Shown: positions 7,841 through 16,651 of the stretch, piece by piece
Position numbering within the stretch: the first letter of the stretch is position 1
How the letters are laid out: each line of letters starts with the position of its first letter
Assembly: GCA_030699455.1 (NCBI GenBank)
Contig: JAUYMN010000011.1
Span: 1-33,499, forward strand
Direction of reading: 5' to 3'
DNA length: 33,499 bases
Source of the DNA: Nanobdellota archaeon
Lineage (GTDB): Archaea > Nanobdellota > Nanobdellia > SCGC-AAA011-G17 > UBA489
Notes under the pieces: generated by a model
Told to the model about the DNA's origin: nothing
Databases searched by the model: none
What the model saw: the letters and a program-made list of their open reading frames with translations, nothing else
Made by a program: the position numbers and the translations under genes

Positions 7841-8020
7841 TTACTTTTTGTCCTTATGAGACAAGGTCTTTTTAACCTTCTGTTTATTATTAGACTGTTC
7901 AAATATAAAAGCATTTTGTTTTCTAAATTCTTCTGAATAAAGATTTCTGTTTTCCATAAGAAAATCAAGATTACTAACCTCATCCCATACCATTAAATCA
8001 TGCCCTTTTAACTGAACCAT
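7841..8020 (-). CDS. Hypothetical small protein (59 aa)
   Basis: Manual ORF MVQLKGHDLMVWDEVSNLDFLMENRNLYSEEFRKQNAFIFEQSNNKQKVKKTLSHKDKK*, 4 nt downstream of the 188-aa ORF; not in ORF track. Confidence 0.5.
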   Translation of the reverse strand: MVQLKGHDLMVWDEVSNLDFLMENRNLYSEEFRKQNAFIFEQSNNKQKVKKTLSHKDKK

Positions 8021-8024
8021 TTTA

Positions 8025-8591
8025 TTATTTTTTTGAATATGTTATTCTTTCACCTGTTTTATCTTGAACCCAACCCCATTCAGGAGAGTATTCTTCTGTC
8101 AATCCACGTACAATGCCCACCCCTTTATTAGATGCCTCAAAACCAATAGCAAGAGTAAGTTCTCTGTTACCAACTCTGCCATCATTTAGATCCATTAACT
8201 TTTCACCTTCTGTTCTTAATTCTAAAAGTAAATCTCTTCTAAAAACACTTGCATGATCTACATCTCTTCCACTAGCGTGAAAAACTAAATCTTCATTACC
8301 AAAACACTCTCTTTCAACAATGCGCCCTAAACGTCTTTGAACTCTAGTATAAAGTTGAATTGGCACACTAAACCCATCTCCATATCCTACTGCTACCTCT
8401 ATACTTGGAAGATCTGGATATACTATTTGTTTTGTAAGATCTCTAACAGTATAATGGTCTCTTGATCCAATTCTCTCTAGAACTTCTTGAACAGCCCTTG
8501 TCCACGAATCTACTCTAAGGTCAACTTCTTCATGAAACCTCTTCTCTAATTCAGGACTGCCATAATTTAGTCTTCTTCTCATTTCAATCAA
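8025..8591 (-). CDS. Hypothetical protein (188 aa)
   Basis: Long ORF with upstream TATA-like sequence; no recognised family. Confidence 0.7.
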   Translation of the reverse strand: MIEMRRRLNYGSPELEKRFHEEVDLRVDSWTRAVQEVLERIGSRDHYTVRDLTKQIVYPDLPSIEVAVGYGDGFSVPIQLYTRVQRRLGRIVERECFGNEDLVFHASGRDVDHASVFRRDLLLELRTEGEKLMDLNDGRVGNRELTLAIGFEASNKGVGIVRGLTEEYSPEWGWVQDKTGERITYSKK

Positions 8592-8838
8592 TCTATATAC
8601 TATAATATATGCTTTAAAAGTTTAACTATTGACTTTAGAAAACCACTTGAATAAGGTTTGGCTCACTTTCGTTCACTTATCTTGTGTCGCTCGCTCGTCA
8701 AGCCTCGCTCGCTCCGCTCACCTTAAATTTTGATTAATTCTATCACTAAAAAGTTCATTAATTTGGTCTCAGAGTTCGCCCAAATATAAATGATGCATTA
8801 AGAGTTAAGGCAGTAAAAAGTGAACTTAATGATCTAAA

Positions 8839-8909
8839 GCCACCAGAGGGATTTGAACCCCCGGCCTATTGCTTACAAGGCAATTGCTCTACCGCTGAGC
8901 TATGGTGGC
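8839..8909 (-). tRNA. tRNA-Thr(UGU)
   Basis: Cloverleaf GCCACCA TA GCTC..GAGC ATTGC CTTGTAA GCAAT AGGCC GGGGG TTCAAAT CCCTC TGGTGGC; anticodon TGT. Confidence 0.93.
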
Positions 8910-9029
8910 CTAACTTATTCTATTTTTTGAATGTTGCTTTTAAAAGTATTTCGAACTATGGATATTTATACATTATTAAGAATATAGTCTATTTCTGTGG
9001 TTTTAAACTAATAAAATAAAATATTAGAA

Positions 9030-9134
9030 CTATTTGTTTGCTCTGCGTTTTCTCTTCTCTTTGCGCATACGTTTACGCTGCCATTTCCAACGCATTTGAT
9101 GGCGTTTTTTCCATCTTTTAGAGCTTCTTTTCAT
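9030..9134 (-). CDS. rpl41e: 50S ribosomal protein eL41 (34 aa)
   Basis: Manual translation MKRSSKRWKKRHQMRWKWQRKRMRKEKRKRRANK*; C-terminal MRWKWQRKRMRKEKRKRR matches eL41 (MRAKWRKKRMRRLKRKRR). Not in ORF track. Confidence 0.8.
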   Translation of the reverse strand: MKRSSKRWKKRHQMRWKWQRKRMRKEKRKRRANK

Positions 9135-9208
9135 TTATCCAAGAAGTCTGAAGTGGACTTTTAAAGGTTTTGGTAGGATTTTTATAGTATTGACCAAAAT
9201 ATAGTACT

Positions 9209-9583
9209 ATGGACCTTTTGGCTGGTTTTGGCATACTCTTGATTTTTTTAGTTTTTGTTTTATTGATGTTATTAATAATAAAAAATAAAGAAATACGAGT
9301 ATTAAAAGAGCTGCATAAAGATTTAATGTTTGCGCATAAATCCAAAATAGTAAAACATGGAAAATCATTTGAACAGCTTTTTCCATTTATGAGTTCTTAT
9401 CCATATGACTCCAATAACTTTAGGTTTTTGGGCTCACCAATAGATGGCATTAGTTTTGAAGATGATGAAATTGTATTTGTTGAATTTAAGACTGGCGAAT
9501 CACAGCTTTCAAAAAAACAAAAGCATATAAGAAATTTAGTCAATGATAAAAAAATAATCTGGAAAGAAATAAGAGATAAATAA
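9209..9583 (+). CDS. Membrane-anchored predicted endonuclease related to archaeal Holliday junction resolvases (COG4741-like)
   Basis: N-terminal TM helix; FRFLGSPIDGISFEDDEIVFVEFKTGESQLSKKQKHIRNLV (D..ExK of a PD-(D/E)xK fold). Confidence 0.75.
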   Translation: MDLLAGFGILLIFLVFVLLMLLIIKNKEIRVLKELHKDLMFAHKSKIVKHGKSFEQLFPFMSSYPYDSNNFRFLGSPIDGISFEDDEIVFVEFKTGESQLSKKQKHIRNLVNDKKIIWKEIRDK

Positions 9584-9596
9584 AAAAGATGAAGAT

Positions 9597-9884
9597 TTAT
9601 TTCTTCATCATAAGACCCCATAATCCAAGTACAACCAATAATACTCCTATTATTTTTTGCATTGAAGGGGTAGGTTTTGCAACCAAAAGAATAATTCCTG
9701 CCACACCAACAATCAATATTGACATGTACATTGCAGCCAAATCATGACTCTTTGATTTTTTTGCGACTGTTGTTGCAGCCCCTGCTGAAACACTTGGTTT
9801 GGAAACTCTCCTTGATGTGGTTCTTCTTCTAGCAGTAGACTTTTTTGCCGAAGCCCTTTTTCTTGCTTTTCTTCTTGCAGCCAT
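9597..9884 (-). CDS. Small membrane protein with histone-H1-like basic N-terminal tail
   Basis: MAARRKARKRASAKKSTARRRTTSRRVSKPS followed by two predicted TM helices. Confidence 0.7.
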   Translation of the reverse strand: MAARRKARKRASAKKSTARRRTTSRRVSKPSVSAGAATTVAKKSKSHDLAAMYMSILIVGVAGIILLVAKPTPSMQKIIGVLLVVLGLWGLMMKK

Positions 9885-9984
9885 TACCGTTTCACCTCTT
9901 ATTGATAAGTATAATGAATTACTACCTGTGGTTTTAGTATATAAATGTTTATTGTTGTTTTTGAGTGGTTAATTAGAAAAATAC

Positions 9985-10058
9985 GCTCCCGCCGGGATTC
10001 GAACCCGGGTCCCCGGCTCGAAAAGCCGGAATGATTGACCGGACTACACTACAGGAGC
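9985..10058 (-). tRNA. tRNA-Glu(UUC)
   Basis: GCTCCTGTAGTGTAGTCCGGTCAATCATTCCGGCTTTTCGAGCCGGGGACCCGGGTTCGAATCCCGGCGGGAGC; anticodon TTC. Confidence 0.95.
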
Positions 10059-10110
10059 GTATTGGTGAAATGATTATAGCTGTTTTAAAAATCTTTGTAT
10101 TAAAAAGAAT

Positions 10111-10223
10111 GAGCCTGAAGAGATTTGAACTCTCGACCTCCAGCTGTCTCAGAGCTTTATCCCTTCTAAATCGAAGAGACGTCATATAAGACTGGCGCTC
10201 TAACCAGGCTGAGCTACAGGCTC
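10111..10223 (-). tRNA. Intron-containing tRNA, most likely tRNA-Ile(UAU), ~39-nt intron (~10146-10184)
   Basis: GAGCCTG...CAGGCTC acceptor; GCTC/GAGC D stem; GAGAG TTCAAAT CTCTT T arm; anticodon stem CCAGT/GCTGG; loop CTTATA|intron|A gives TAT. Confidence 0.8.
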
Positions 10224-10304
10224 ATTAGGAAACTTCTATTGAACCTTCTTTTAAAACTTTTGCACTCTGAAAAAGCTTATAATATAATCTTATTGGGTTA
10301 TGGT

Positions 10305-11501
10305 ATGTTAGTCGGTGTTATTGGAAAACCTAATGTTGGCAAGAGCACTTTCTTCAAGTCTGCTACATTGGCAGATGTGGAAATTGCTAATTATCCTTTT
10401 GCAACGATAAAGCCTAATTCTGGAATTGGACATGTCAGGGTTGATTGTGTTGATAAAGAATTCATGGTACAATGCAATCCAAGAACTGGTTTTTGTATTA
10501 ACCATAAAAGATTTTTAGCTGTTGAATTAATTGATGTTGCTGGATTAGTTCCTGGAGCACATGAGGGAAAGGGTCTGGGGAATGAGTTTTTGAATGATTT
10601 GCAACCTGCTGATGCTTTAATCCATGTGATAGATGCAAGTGGCGGAACAAATGAAAAAGGTGAAGTTGTAGAAGAGGGAAGTTATGACCCTGCAGAGGAT
10701 ATTAGATTTTTGGATAAAGAATTAGACATGTGGTATTTGGGGATAATGAAAAGAGGGTGGGATAAGTTTGCAAGAACTATACAAAAAGAAAATCTGAATG
10801 TTGTTAAAACCATTGCAAAACAATTGTCTGGATTAAAAGTTACAGAAATGCATGTTGAAGATTGTTTAAAAGAAAAAGGATTAGCAGATAATAATCCGGA
10901 AGATTGGAATGATGAAGAGCTATTTGGATTTGCACAGGGACTAAGAAAAAAAACCAAGCCAATGATTATTGCTGCAAATAAATGTGACAGAAAAGTTTCT
11001 TTTAATAACATTGAAAGACTGAAAAAAGATTTCAGTGAGTATACAATCATTCCGTGTTCTGCTGATTCTGAACTGGCATTGAGGGAAGCTACAAAATCAA
11101 AAATTGTGGATTATGTTCCAGGGAATAGCGAATTTATCATGGATGAATCAAAATTAAACGATAAACAAAAAGAAGCATTAAAATTCATAAAGAAAAATGT
11201 TCTTGGTTTGTTTGGAAGTACTGGGGTGCAGAATGCTTTGAATGGGGCAGTATTTAATTTGTTGAATTATATCCATGTTTATCCCGGGGGAATGAACAAT
11301 CTTAAGGACAAGGATGGGAATATACTACCTGATTGCTTTTTGTTAAAAAATGGGTCTACTGCACTGGATTTTGCATTCAGGGTGCATACAGACATCGGGA
11401 AACATTTTATTAAGGCTATGGATGTCAAAAAAAGAATGCCTGTTGGCAAAGAACATATCCTGAATGACGGCGATGTTATAGAGATAATGACTGCCAAATA
11501 G
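10305..11501 (+). CDS. YchF/Obg-family GTPase with C-terminal TGS domain
   Basis: MLVGVIGKPNVGKSTFFKSATLADVEIANYPFATI, DVAGLVPGAHEGKGLGNEFLND, AANKCD; TGS-like C terminus. Start moved to 10305. Confidence 0.93.
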   Translation: MLVGVIGKPNVGKSTFFKSATLADVEIANYPFATIKPNSGIGHVRVDCVDKEFMVQCNPRTGFCINHKRFLAVELIDVAGLVPGAHEGKGLGNEFLNDLQPADALIHVIDASGGTNEKGEVVEEGSYDPAEDIRFLDKELDMWYLGIMKRGWDKFARTIQKENLNVVKTIAKQLSGLKVTEMHVEDCLKEKGLADNNPEDWNDEELFGFAQGLRKKTKPMIIAANKCDRKVSFNNIERLKKDFSEYTIIPCSADSELALREATKSKIVDYVPGNSEFIMDESKLNDKQKEALKFIKKNVLGLFGSTGVQNALNGAVFNLLNYIHVYPGGMNNLKDKDGNILPDCFLLKNGSTALDFAFRVHTDIGKHFIKAMDVKKRMPVGKEHILNDGDVIEIMTAK

Positions 11502-11535
11502 ATAAAAATTTAAAGTTTGAGTCAAGAGTTAGCAT

Positions 11536-11946
11536 ATGAAACAGGTAATTATCGAACTGAAAAGCCTGGAGACGGTGAATTTTGAACCTAAGGGCTCTTT
11601 GGCAAAAATGAGTTTTTCATATGCTATTGACGGACGGAGCTTTACTAAGATGCTGAATTTTGATTTGAACAAAAAACCAGAGGTAATAATTAATGGGCTG
11701 TTGAATTTTGTAAAATCTGAAGCCAGTCTTGATACCGATGAAGATGATCTACTTGGAAGCATGTATGTTAAAAAGGTTGTCGATGAAGAAAAAATTGAAG
11801 AAAGATTGTTCATGTTTTTTTCCAAGATTGTTGAAAAAAATAAATTCATGAAAATTAACAGAACTCATTCAGATTATATGAAGCTATATCAGGAGATAAA
11901 TGGGAGCAAAATATTCTTGAATAAAAATGATATCTTTAGGCGTTGA
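11536..11946 (+). CDS. Hypothetical protein
   Basis: 136-aa ORF overlapping the kae1 start by 20 nt, same strand. Confidence 0.65.
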   Translation: MKQVIIELKSLETVNFEPKGSLAKMSFSYAIDGRSFTKMLNFDLNKKPEVIINGLLNFVKSEASLDTDEDDLLGSMYVKKVVDEEKIEERLFMFFSKIVEKNKFMKINRTHSDYMKLYQEINGSKIFLNKNDIFRR

Positions 11947-12904
11947 AGCAACTGCACATACTTTTGGTTTAGGCATTGTTAGCAAGAAAGAAATTTTTGT
12001 TAATGTTAAAGATAGTTACACTACTGAAAAAGGTGGCATAATCCCGATGGATGCTGCAAGGCATCATGAAAATATCAGTGATGCACTAATTAAGAAGGCT
12101 CTTTCTGATTTTGAAAAAGTTGGAAAAAATAAGATTGACTTGGTAACCTACTCGAGGGGGCCTGGAATTGGACCATGTCTGCATGTTGCAAAAAATACGG
12201 CAAAAGAAGTTGCGGAAAGTTTGGGTGTGCCTTTTATTGGTGTTAACCACTGCGTTGCACATTTATCTGTGGGGAGCTTGGTTACTAATGTTAAGGATCC
12301 TGTACTACTTTATGCATCTGGTGCAAATACACAAATTATTGCCTATGAAGGCGGGAAATACCGAGTTTTTGGAGAAACACTTGATCAGGGAATTGGCAAT
12401 TTTTTAGATTCTTTTGCAAGGCATATTGGACTTGGATTTCCTGGCGGTCCAAAAATAGAAGCTTTGGCAAGCAATAGCAAAAGATACATAGAAATTCCAT
12501 ATTCTGTGAAAGGGATGGATATTTCACTGGCAGGAATGTTAACCAATTTAAAAAATAAATTTGATTCTGGGAATTATAAAGTTGAAGACCTCGCCTATTC
12601 ACTTCAGGAAACTGCATTTTCCATGCTAATGGAAGTTTCTGAACGTGCAATGGCACATTGTGGAAAGAAAGAGTTATTATTAGGGGGAGGTGTTGCATGT
12701 AACTCTAGACTGAAAGAAATGGCGGAAGTAATGTGTAAAGATAGAAATGCAAAATGTTTTATTCCGCCAAATAGTTTATTAGTGGATAATGGCGCAATGA
12801 TTGCTTATCAGGGAATTTTAGAATATGAATCAGGAAGAAGGGAGAAAAAAGTTGAAATTAAGCCCTATGAAAGAACAGATGATGTAAAAGTTACATGGAA
12901 ATAA
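11927..12904 (+). CDS. kae1: KEOPS complex tRNA N6-threonylcarbamoyladenosine synthase Kae1 (TsaD family)
   Basis: MISLGVEATAHTFGLGIV, RHHENI, GVNHCVAHL, LLGGGVACNSRLKEM; no Bud32 kinase fusion. Confidence 0.95.
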   Translation: MISLGVEATAHTFGLGIVSKKEIFVNVKDSYTTEKGGIIPMDAARHHENISDALIKKALSDFEKVGKNKIDLVTYSRGPGIGPCLHVAKNTAKEVAESLGVPFIGVNHCVAHLSVGSLVTNVKDPVLLYASGANTQIIAYEGGKYRVFGETLDQGIGNFLDSFARHIGLGFPGGPKIEALASNSKRYIEIPYSVKGMDISLAGMLTNLKNKFDSGNYKVEDLAYSLQETAFSMLMEVSERAMAHCGKKELLLGGGVACNSRLKEMAEVMCKDRNAKCFIPPNSLLVDNGAMIAYQGILEYESGRREKKVEIKPYERTDDVKVTWK

Positions 12905-13891
12905 TCATACTGTTTTTTCAAGTATAAACCTAGAAGGAATGTCTTCTGTCCCGAGAGTAGCGCTAATTCTGAAGTTTTCAAAATTTGCCTCCAAAACAGG
13001 ATTGTTATCACTTATCTTTTGTGATGATTTTTTTGCGATTAGTTTTATGAACTGATCCAGCTGCTGCCTGCCCTTAAATTCCAGATTAGTTATGTATTCT
13101 TCTCCACCTCTTGTTATTTTTATTTTAAGATTTGGTCCATCACATGTTATTTTTGTTATCTCACTATCATGAAGTAACGGATCTATAAGGCCAAAATTTA
13201 TTAGGTGTTTTATTAGAAAGTATCTCAGTTTTGACGGGCTTAATTCATCAGGGTTGACTTTATTTCTTTTTGCCTGCTTTTTCATTAATTTTACAAATTT
13301 ATTCTTATCATGAAAAATGGACTGATTTTTTTCAAGTATTGGCCTTAATGAATTTAAAACCTTTATTTCTTCCGGGCTGATGTTAGACTCATACACCATG
13401 TAGAATAATCCTTTCTTTACTGCATATGCCATTTCCTCTCCCGTTACTTTTGAGGTTATCAACCCTATTATCTCTTCTGGAATTTTTATCTGTGGTTTTA
13501 TATTCTCTATCTTTTCTACCTTCTCTTCTTTTACCTGCTTGATCTCTCTTGATCCTCTTGGTTCAATATTCAATGTTTCCCGTGTTAACTGGAGTTCTGG
13601 TTCTATGGGAGATATTGCATCTAACTCATCTTCATCAAGCGGAGGAATATCAAACTCAGAGTTCATAAAATCCTCTGGACTTGTAGAAATAATTAATGCT
13701 TCTTTTGGCGGTGTTTTTCTTATGCTATGCTGATTTTTAATTGCACATGCGTGGATTAATTCTTTTGTAAATGTTTTAATTATATGTATTTTCTCTCCTG
13801 CTAGCGGATTTTTTATGTTAAAGAGTATTTCTTCTATCTCTTTATTTAAAGATTTTAATCTTTTATCAAGAATAAATGTTACATTACTCAT
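12905..13891 (-). CDS. GspE/VirB11-like secretion-ATPase N-terminal domain protein lacking the motor domain
   Basis: LRYFLIKHLINFGLIDPLLHDSEITKITCDGPNLKIKITRGGEEYITNL...DNNPVLEANFENFRISATLGTEDIPSRFILEKTV; stops where a Walker A domain would begin. Confidence 0.65.
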   Translation of the reverse strand: MSNVTFILDKRLKSLNKEIEEILFNIKNPLAGEKIHIIKTFTKELIHACAIKNQHSIRKTPPKEALIISTSPEDFMNSEFDIPPLDEDELDAISPIEPELQLTRETLNIEPRGSREIKQVKEEKVEKIENIKPQIKIPEEIIGLITSKVTGEEMAYAVKKGLFYMVYESNISPEEIKVLNSLRPILEKNQSIFHDKNKFVKLMKKQAKRNKVNPDELSPSKLRYFLIKHLINFGLIDPLLHDSEITKITCDGPNLKIKITRGGEEYITNLEFKGRQQLDQFIKLIAKKSSQKISDNNPVLEANFENFRISATLGTEDIPSRFILEKTV

Positions 13892-14235
13892 CCTAAGTCT
13901 GTTTTTGGGAGTGGTTTTGGTCTCATGTTGGCTGGATTGAAACCTGAAGGTGTCTTATCTCTAATAAACCTCTCAATAAGAAGCAATCCTCTTGCCAAAA
14001 CCTTATTTTGTTCAACCAGCTCACTAATCTGCTTTATTACTGGTTTTTCATCAAATGTTTCTGCAGCCTCAATATTCTTTGCTGCCTCTTCAAAAAGAGA
14101 AAGCATTCTGTCCATTCTGCGAGTCATCTTATTTACTGATTCCAACAGTTCTAGAGATACTTTTTCCAGTGCTATGTTGTGTTTTATTAATTCGTCAATC
14201 AGTGGCTCCGATGGAGAAATCTTTTTTGATGGCAT
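13888..14235 (-). CDS. Hypothetical coiled-coil protein
   Basis: 115 aa; 4-nt overlap with the secretion-ATPase-like gene. Confidence 0.65.
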   Translation of the reverse strand: MPSKKISPSEPLIDELIKHNIALEKVSLELLESVNKMTRRMDRMLSLFEEAAKNIEAAETFDEKPVIKQISELVEQNKVLARGLLLIERFIRDKTPSGFNPANMRPKPLPKTDLG

Positions 14236-14284
14236 TTTACTCCTTTTTACCTCTTTTTAGTGTGGGCTTATGAAGTTTATAAAA

Positions 14285-14806
14285 TTATGGGTGTTGTTTT
14301 AGTTTTCTAAGTTGCTCGGATGTTTTTTCATAAACTTTGCCCATTAATTCCGCATCCTCAAATTGTTTTTTCAAGTCATACTGCACTTCTTTTTTTATTT
14401 TATATCTCATAAAAATTTGATTTTCTTTTTCACCTATTTTTTCAAAGTTTATTTTTTTGAATAATTTTTCAAGTTTTTTTGACGTGACTAATTCTATGTT
14501 TTTTGCATTCTTTGAAAAAAGGAATTCTATGCTTTGTTTTATAATATCTCCCACATCTCTTTCTGTTGTCGATTCAGAAAAGACCAAATTTCTTATTTGA
14601 GCCGATTCATCTCTGAATGCAACTGCATTTACATAAGAATTAATTTTGCTTCCATTCTTAGATATTATATGTTTCTCTCCCACAATTTCTGAAGCAAGAC
14701 CATTTGAAATTTCTGAAGATATATCTTTTATCTTTCTATTTTTATTCCGTGAATCATTTAGTTTAAGAAATCTTGCCAGTTTGGATACTTCTATTTTTTG
14801 GGCCAT
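14285..14806 (-). CDS. Hypothetical protein
   Basis: 173-aa ORF, no recognised family. Confidence 0.65.
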   Translation of the reverse strand: MAQKIEVSKLARFLKLNDSRNKNRKIKDISSEISNGLASEIVGEKHIISKNGSKINSYVNAVAFRDESAQIRNLVFSESTTERDVGDIIKQSIEFLFSKNAKNIELVTSKKLEKLFKKINFEKIGEKENQIFMRYKIKKEVQYDLKKQFEDAELMGKVYEKTSEQLRKLKQHP

Positions 14807-14850
14807 GCATTTATCTGGTAATATAAGTATAAAAATATTAGTGCATTAAA

Positions 14851-16476
14851 CTACATCATTCCGTCCATGCCGGGCATTCCTGATGGGACTTGAGGAGTCT
14901 TGCCTGAACCCGAAGAGGCAATAACATCGTCTATCCTGAGTATTAATTCTGCCACTTCTGATGCAGATTTAACGGCTTGTGTTTTGATTTTTAAAGGCTC
15001 TATAACCCCTTCTTTCCATGAGTTCATTATCTTTCCCGTAAATACGTTAATGCCTGCAAATTTATCATTTTTATCATGACTTGCCTTAAGGCTTGTTAAC
15101 ACGTCTATTGGATCCAGACCGGCATTTTCAGCTAGTGTTCTTGGTATAGACTCCATGGATTCTGCAAATGCTAAAACTGCCAATTGCTCCCTTCCTGATA
15201 AAGTGTTTGCAAATTTTCTTAGACCAACTGACACTTCCATCTCTGGAGCACCAGCACCGCCAACTACCTTGCCTTCCTTTAATGCTGATATTATATCCCC
15301 TATTGCATCTTCGACTGCGCGTTCCACTTCGGAAACAACATGTTCAGTTCCACCCCTTATCAAAATTGTTACGGCCTTTGGATTTCTGCATTCCCTTACG
15401 TATGTCATCTCTTCGTCTCCGACTTTTACTTCTTCTATAATTCCTGCATATCCCAGTGATTCTTTTGTTATTGTATCAACATTTGTAATTATCGCTGCAC
15501 CTGTAGCTCTTGCAAGCTTTTCTAAATCTGATTTTTTAACACGTCTTGCTGCATATATCTTTGCTTTTGATAAATAATACTGTGCGAGATCATCAATGCC
15601 TTTTTGGCAGAATACAACTGTTGCGCCTGATTGCTCAATTTTATCTGTTAAATTTTTTATCATCATCTCTTCTTTTTTTAGGAATGCATCCATCTGATCA
15701 GGTGATGTAATCTGTATCTTTGCATCGGTCTCTGTATTCTTTATTTCAATTGCAGTATCTAACAAAAGCACTTTGGCTTTTTCAACAATTTTTGGCATTG
15801 CAGAATGAACACGCTCTTTTTCTATAACCAGCCCTCTTATCAGCTCTGAATTTTCTATGCCTGCACCAACTTTTTTTTCTATCTTTATGTCATTTGCAGA
15901 TATTTTTCCATCTTCTGCAATTTGTGATACAGCATCCACAGCCAGTGTTGAAAGAAGCTCCTTTGCTGATTCGGCACCCTTTCCTGTCATTGCTGTCATT
16001 GCAATCTTTTTTAGTGTTGCCTTATCCTTTGGGCCTATTGGTTCTGCTATTCTATTTAGTATTTCATGCGCTTTTTCTGCTGCCATTCTGTACCCCTTTG
16101 ATATTACTGTAGGGTGTATATTTTTTTCTATCAATTCTTCCGCATTTTTCAGCAATTCGCCTGCCAAAACCACTGCTGTTGTTGTTCCATCTCCAACTTC
16201 TTCTTCCTGTGTTTTTGCCACTTCGACTAACATTTTGGCTGCTGGATGTTCTATCTGCATCTCTTTTAGAATTGTTACGCCATCATTTGTTACTATGACA
16301 TCTCCCATTGAATCTACCAGCATTTTATCCATCCCTTTTGGTCCTAATGTCGTTCTTACTGTTTCTGCTACTATCTTTGCTGCCAAGATGTTGTTTCTTT
16401 GAGCATCTCTTCCTAATTTCCTAGAATAGCCCTCTGGCAGGATGTATATCGGCTGATTTCCATTTGATTGTGTCAT
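14851..16476 (-). CDS. thsA: Thermosome subunit (group II chaperonin)
   Basis: [42 protein letters not shown]-terminal GMPGMDGMM. Confidence 0.98.
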   Translation of the reverse strand: MTQSNGNQPIYILPEGYSRKLGRDAQRNNILAAKIVAETVRTTLGPKGMDKMLVDSMGDVIVTNDGVTILKEMQIEHPAAKMLVEVAKTQEEEVGDGTTTAVVLAGELLKNAEELIEKNIHPTVISKGYRMAAEKAHEILNRIAEPIGPKDKATLKKIAMTAMTGKGAESAKELLSTLAVDAVSQIAEDGKISANDIKIEKKVGAGIENSELIRGLVIEKERVHSAMPKIVEKAKVLLLDTAIEIKNTETDAKIQITSPDQMDAFLKKEEMMIKNLTDKIEQSGATVVFCQKGIDDLAQYYLSKAKIYAARRVKKSDLEKLARATGAAIITNVDTITKESLGYAGIIEEVKVGDEEMTYVRECRNPKAVTILIRGGTEHVVSEVERAVEDAIGDIISALKEGKVVGGAGAPEMEVSVGLRKFANTLSGREQLAVLAFAESMESIPRTLAENAGLDPIDVLTSLKASHDKNDKFAGINVFTGKIMNSWKEGVIEPLKIKTQAVKSASEVAELILRIDDVIASSGSGKTPQVPSGMPGMDGMM

Positions 16477-16604
16477 CTTTAAAACCCCATAATTACCACA
16501 AGATTAGTGGAAAAAACTGTGCTTTAAGCATATTTTGGTGTATATTTAAATGTTTTGTATGGTGGTGGCGCTGTCCTAAACCATCTTTAGACTATGCTAA
16601 TCAA

Positions 16605-16651
16605 AAATATTCAATGAATATTTCCGGCATGATAATTTTTTAGAAAATTAT
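16605..16651. repeat. Two tandem hairpins at the 3' end of top6A
   Basis: aaatattca-a-tgaatattt (16605-16623) and ataatttt-ttag-aaaattat (16632-16651). Confidence 0.55.

Noticed and set aside
7765-7983. 72-aa ORF on minus strand
   Set aside because: Overlaps the better-supported 59-aa frame and runs through the tRNA-derived repeat.
6721-8819. 13-nt inverted match tttttactgcctt / aaggcagtaaaaa
   Set aside because: Distance ~2 kb and AT-rich composition make a chance match plausible.
9973-10185. 70-aa ORF on minus strand
   Set aside because: Spans tRNA-Glu and the intron-containing tRNA.
15155-16402. Plus-strand ORFs within the thermosome gene (140 aa and 181 aa)
   Set aside because: Antisense shadow ORFs of a highly conserved gene; low-complexity Ser/Ile/Phe-rich translation.
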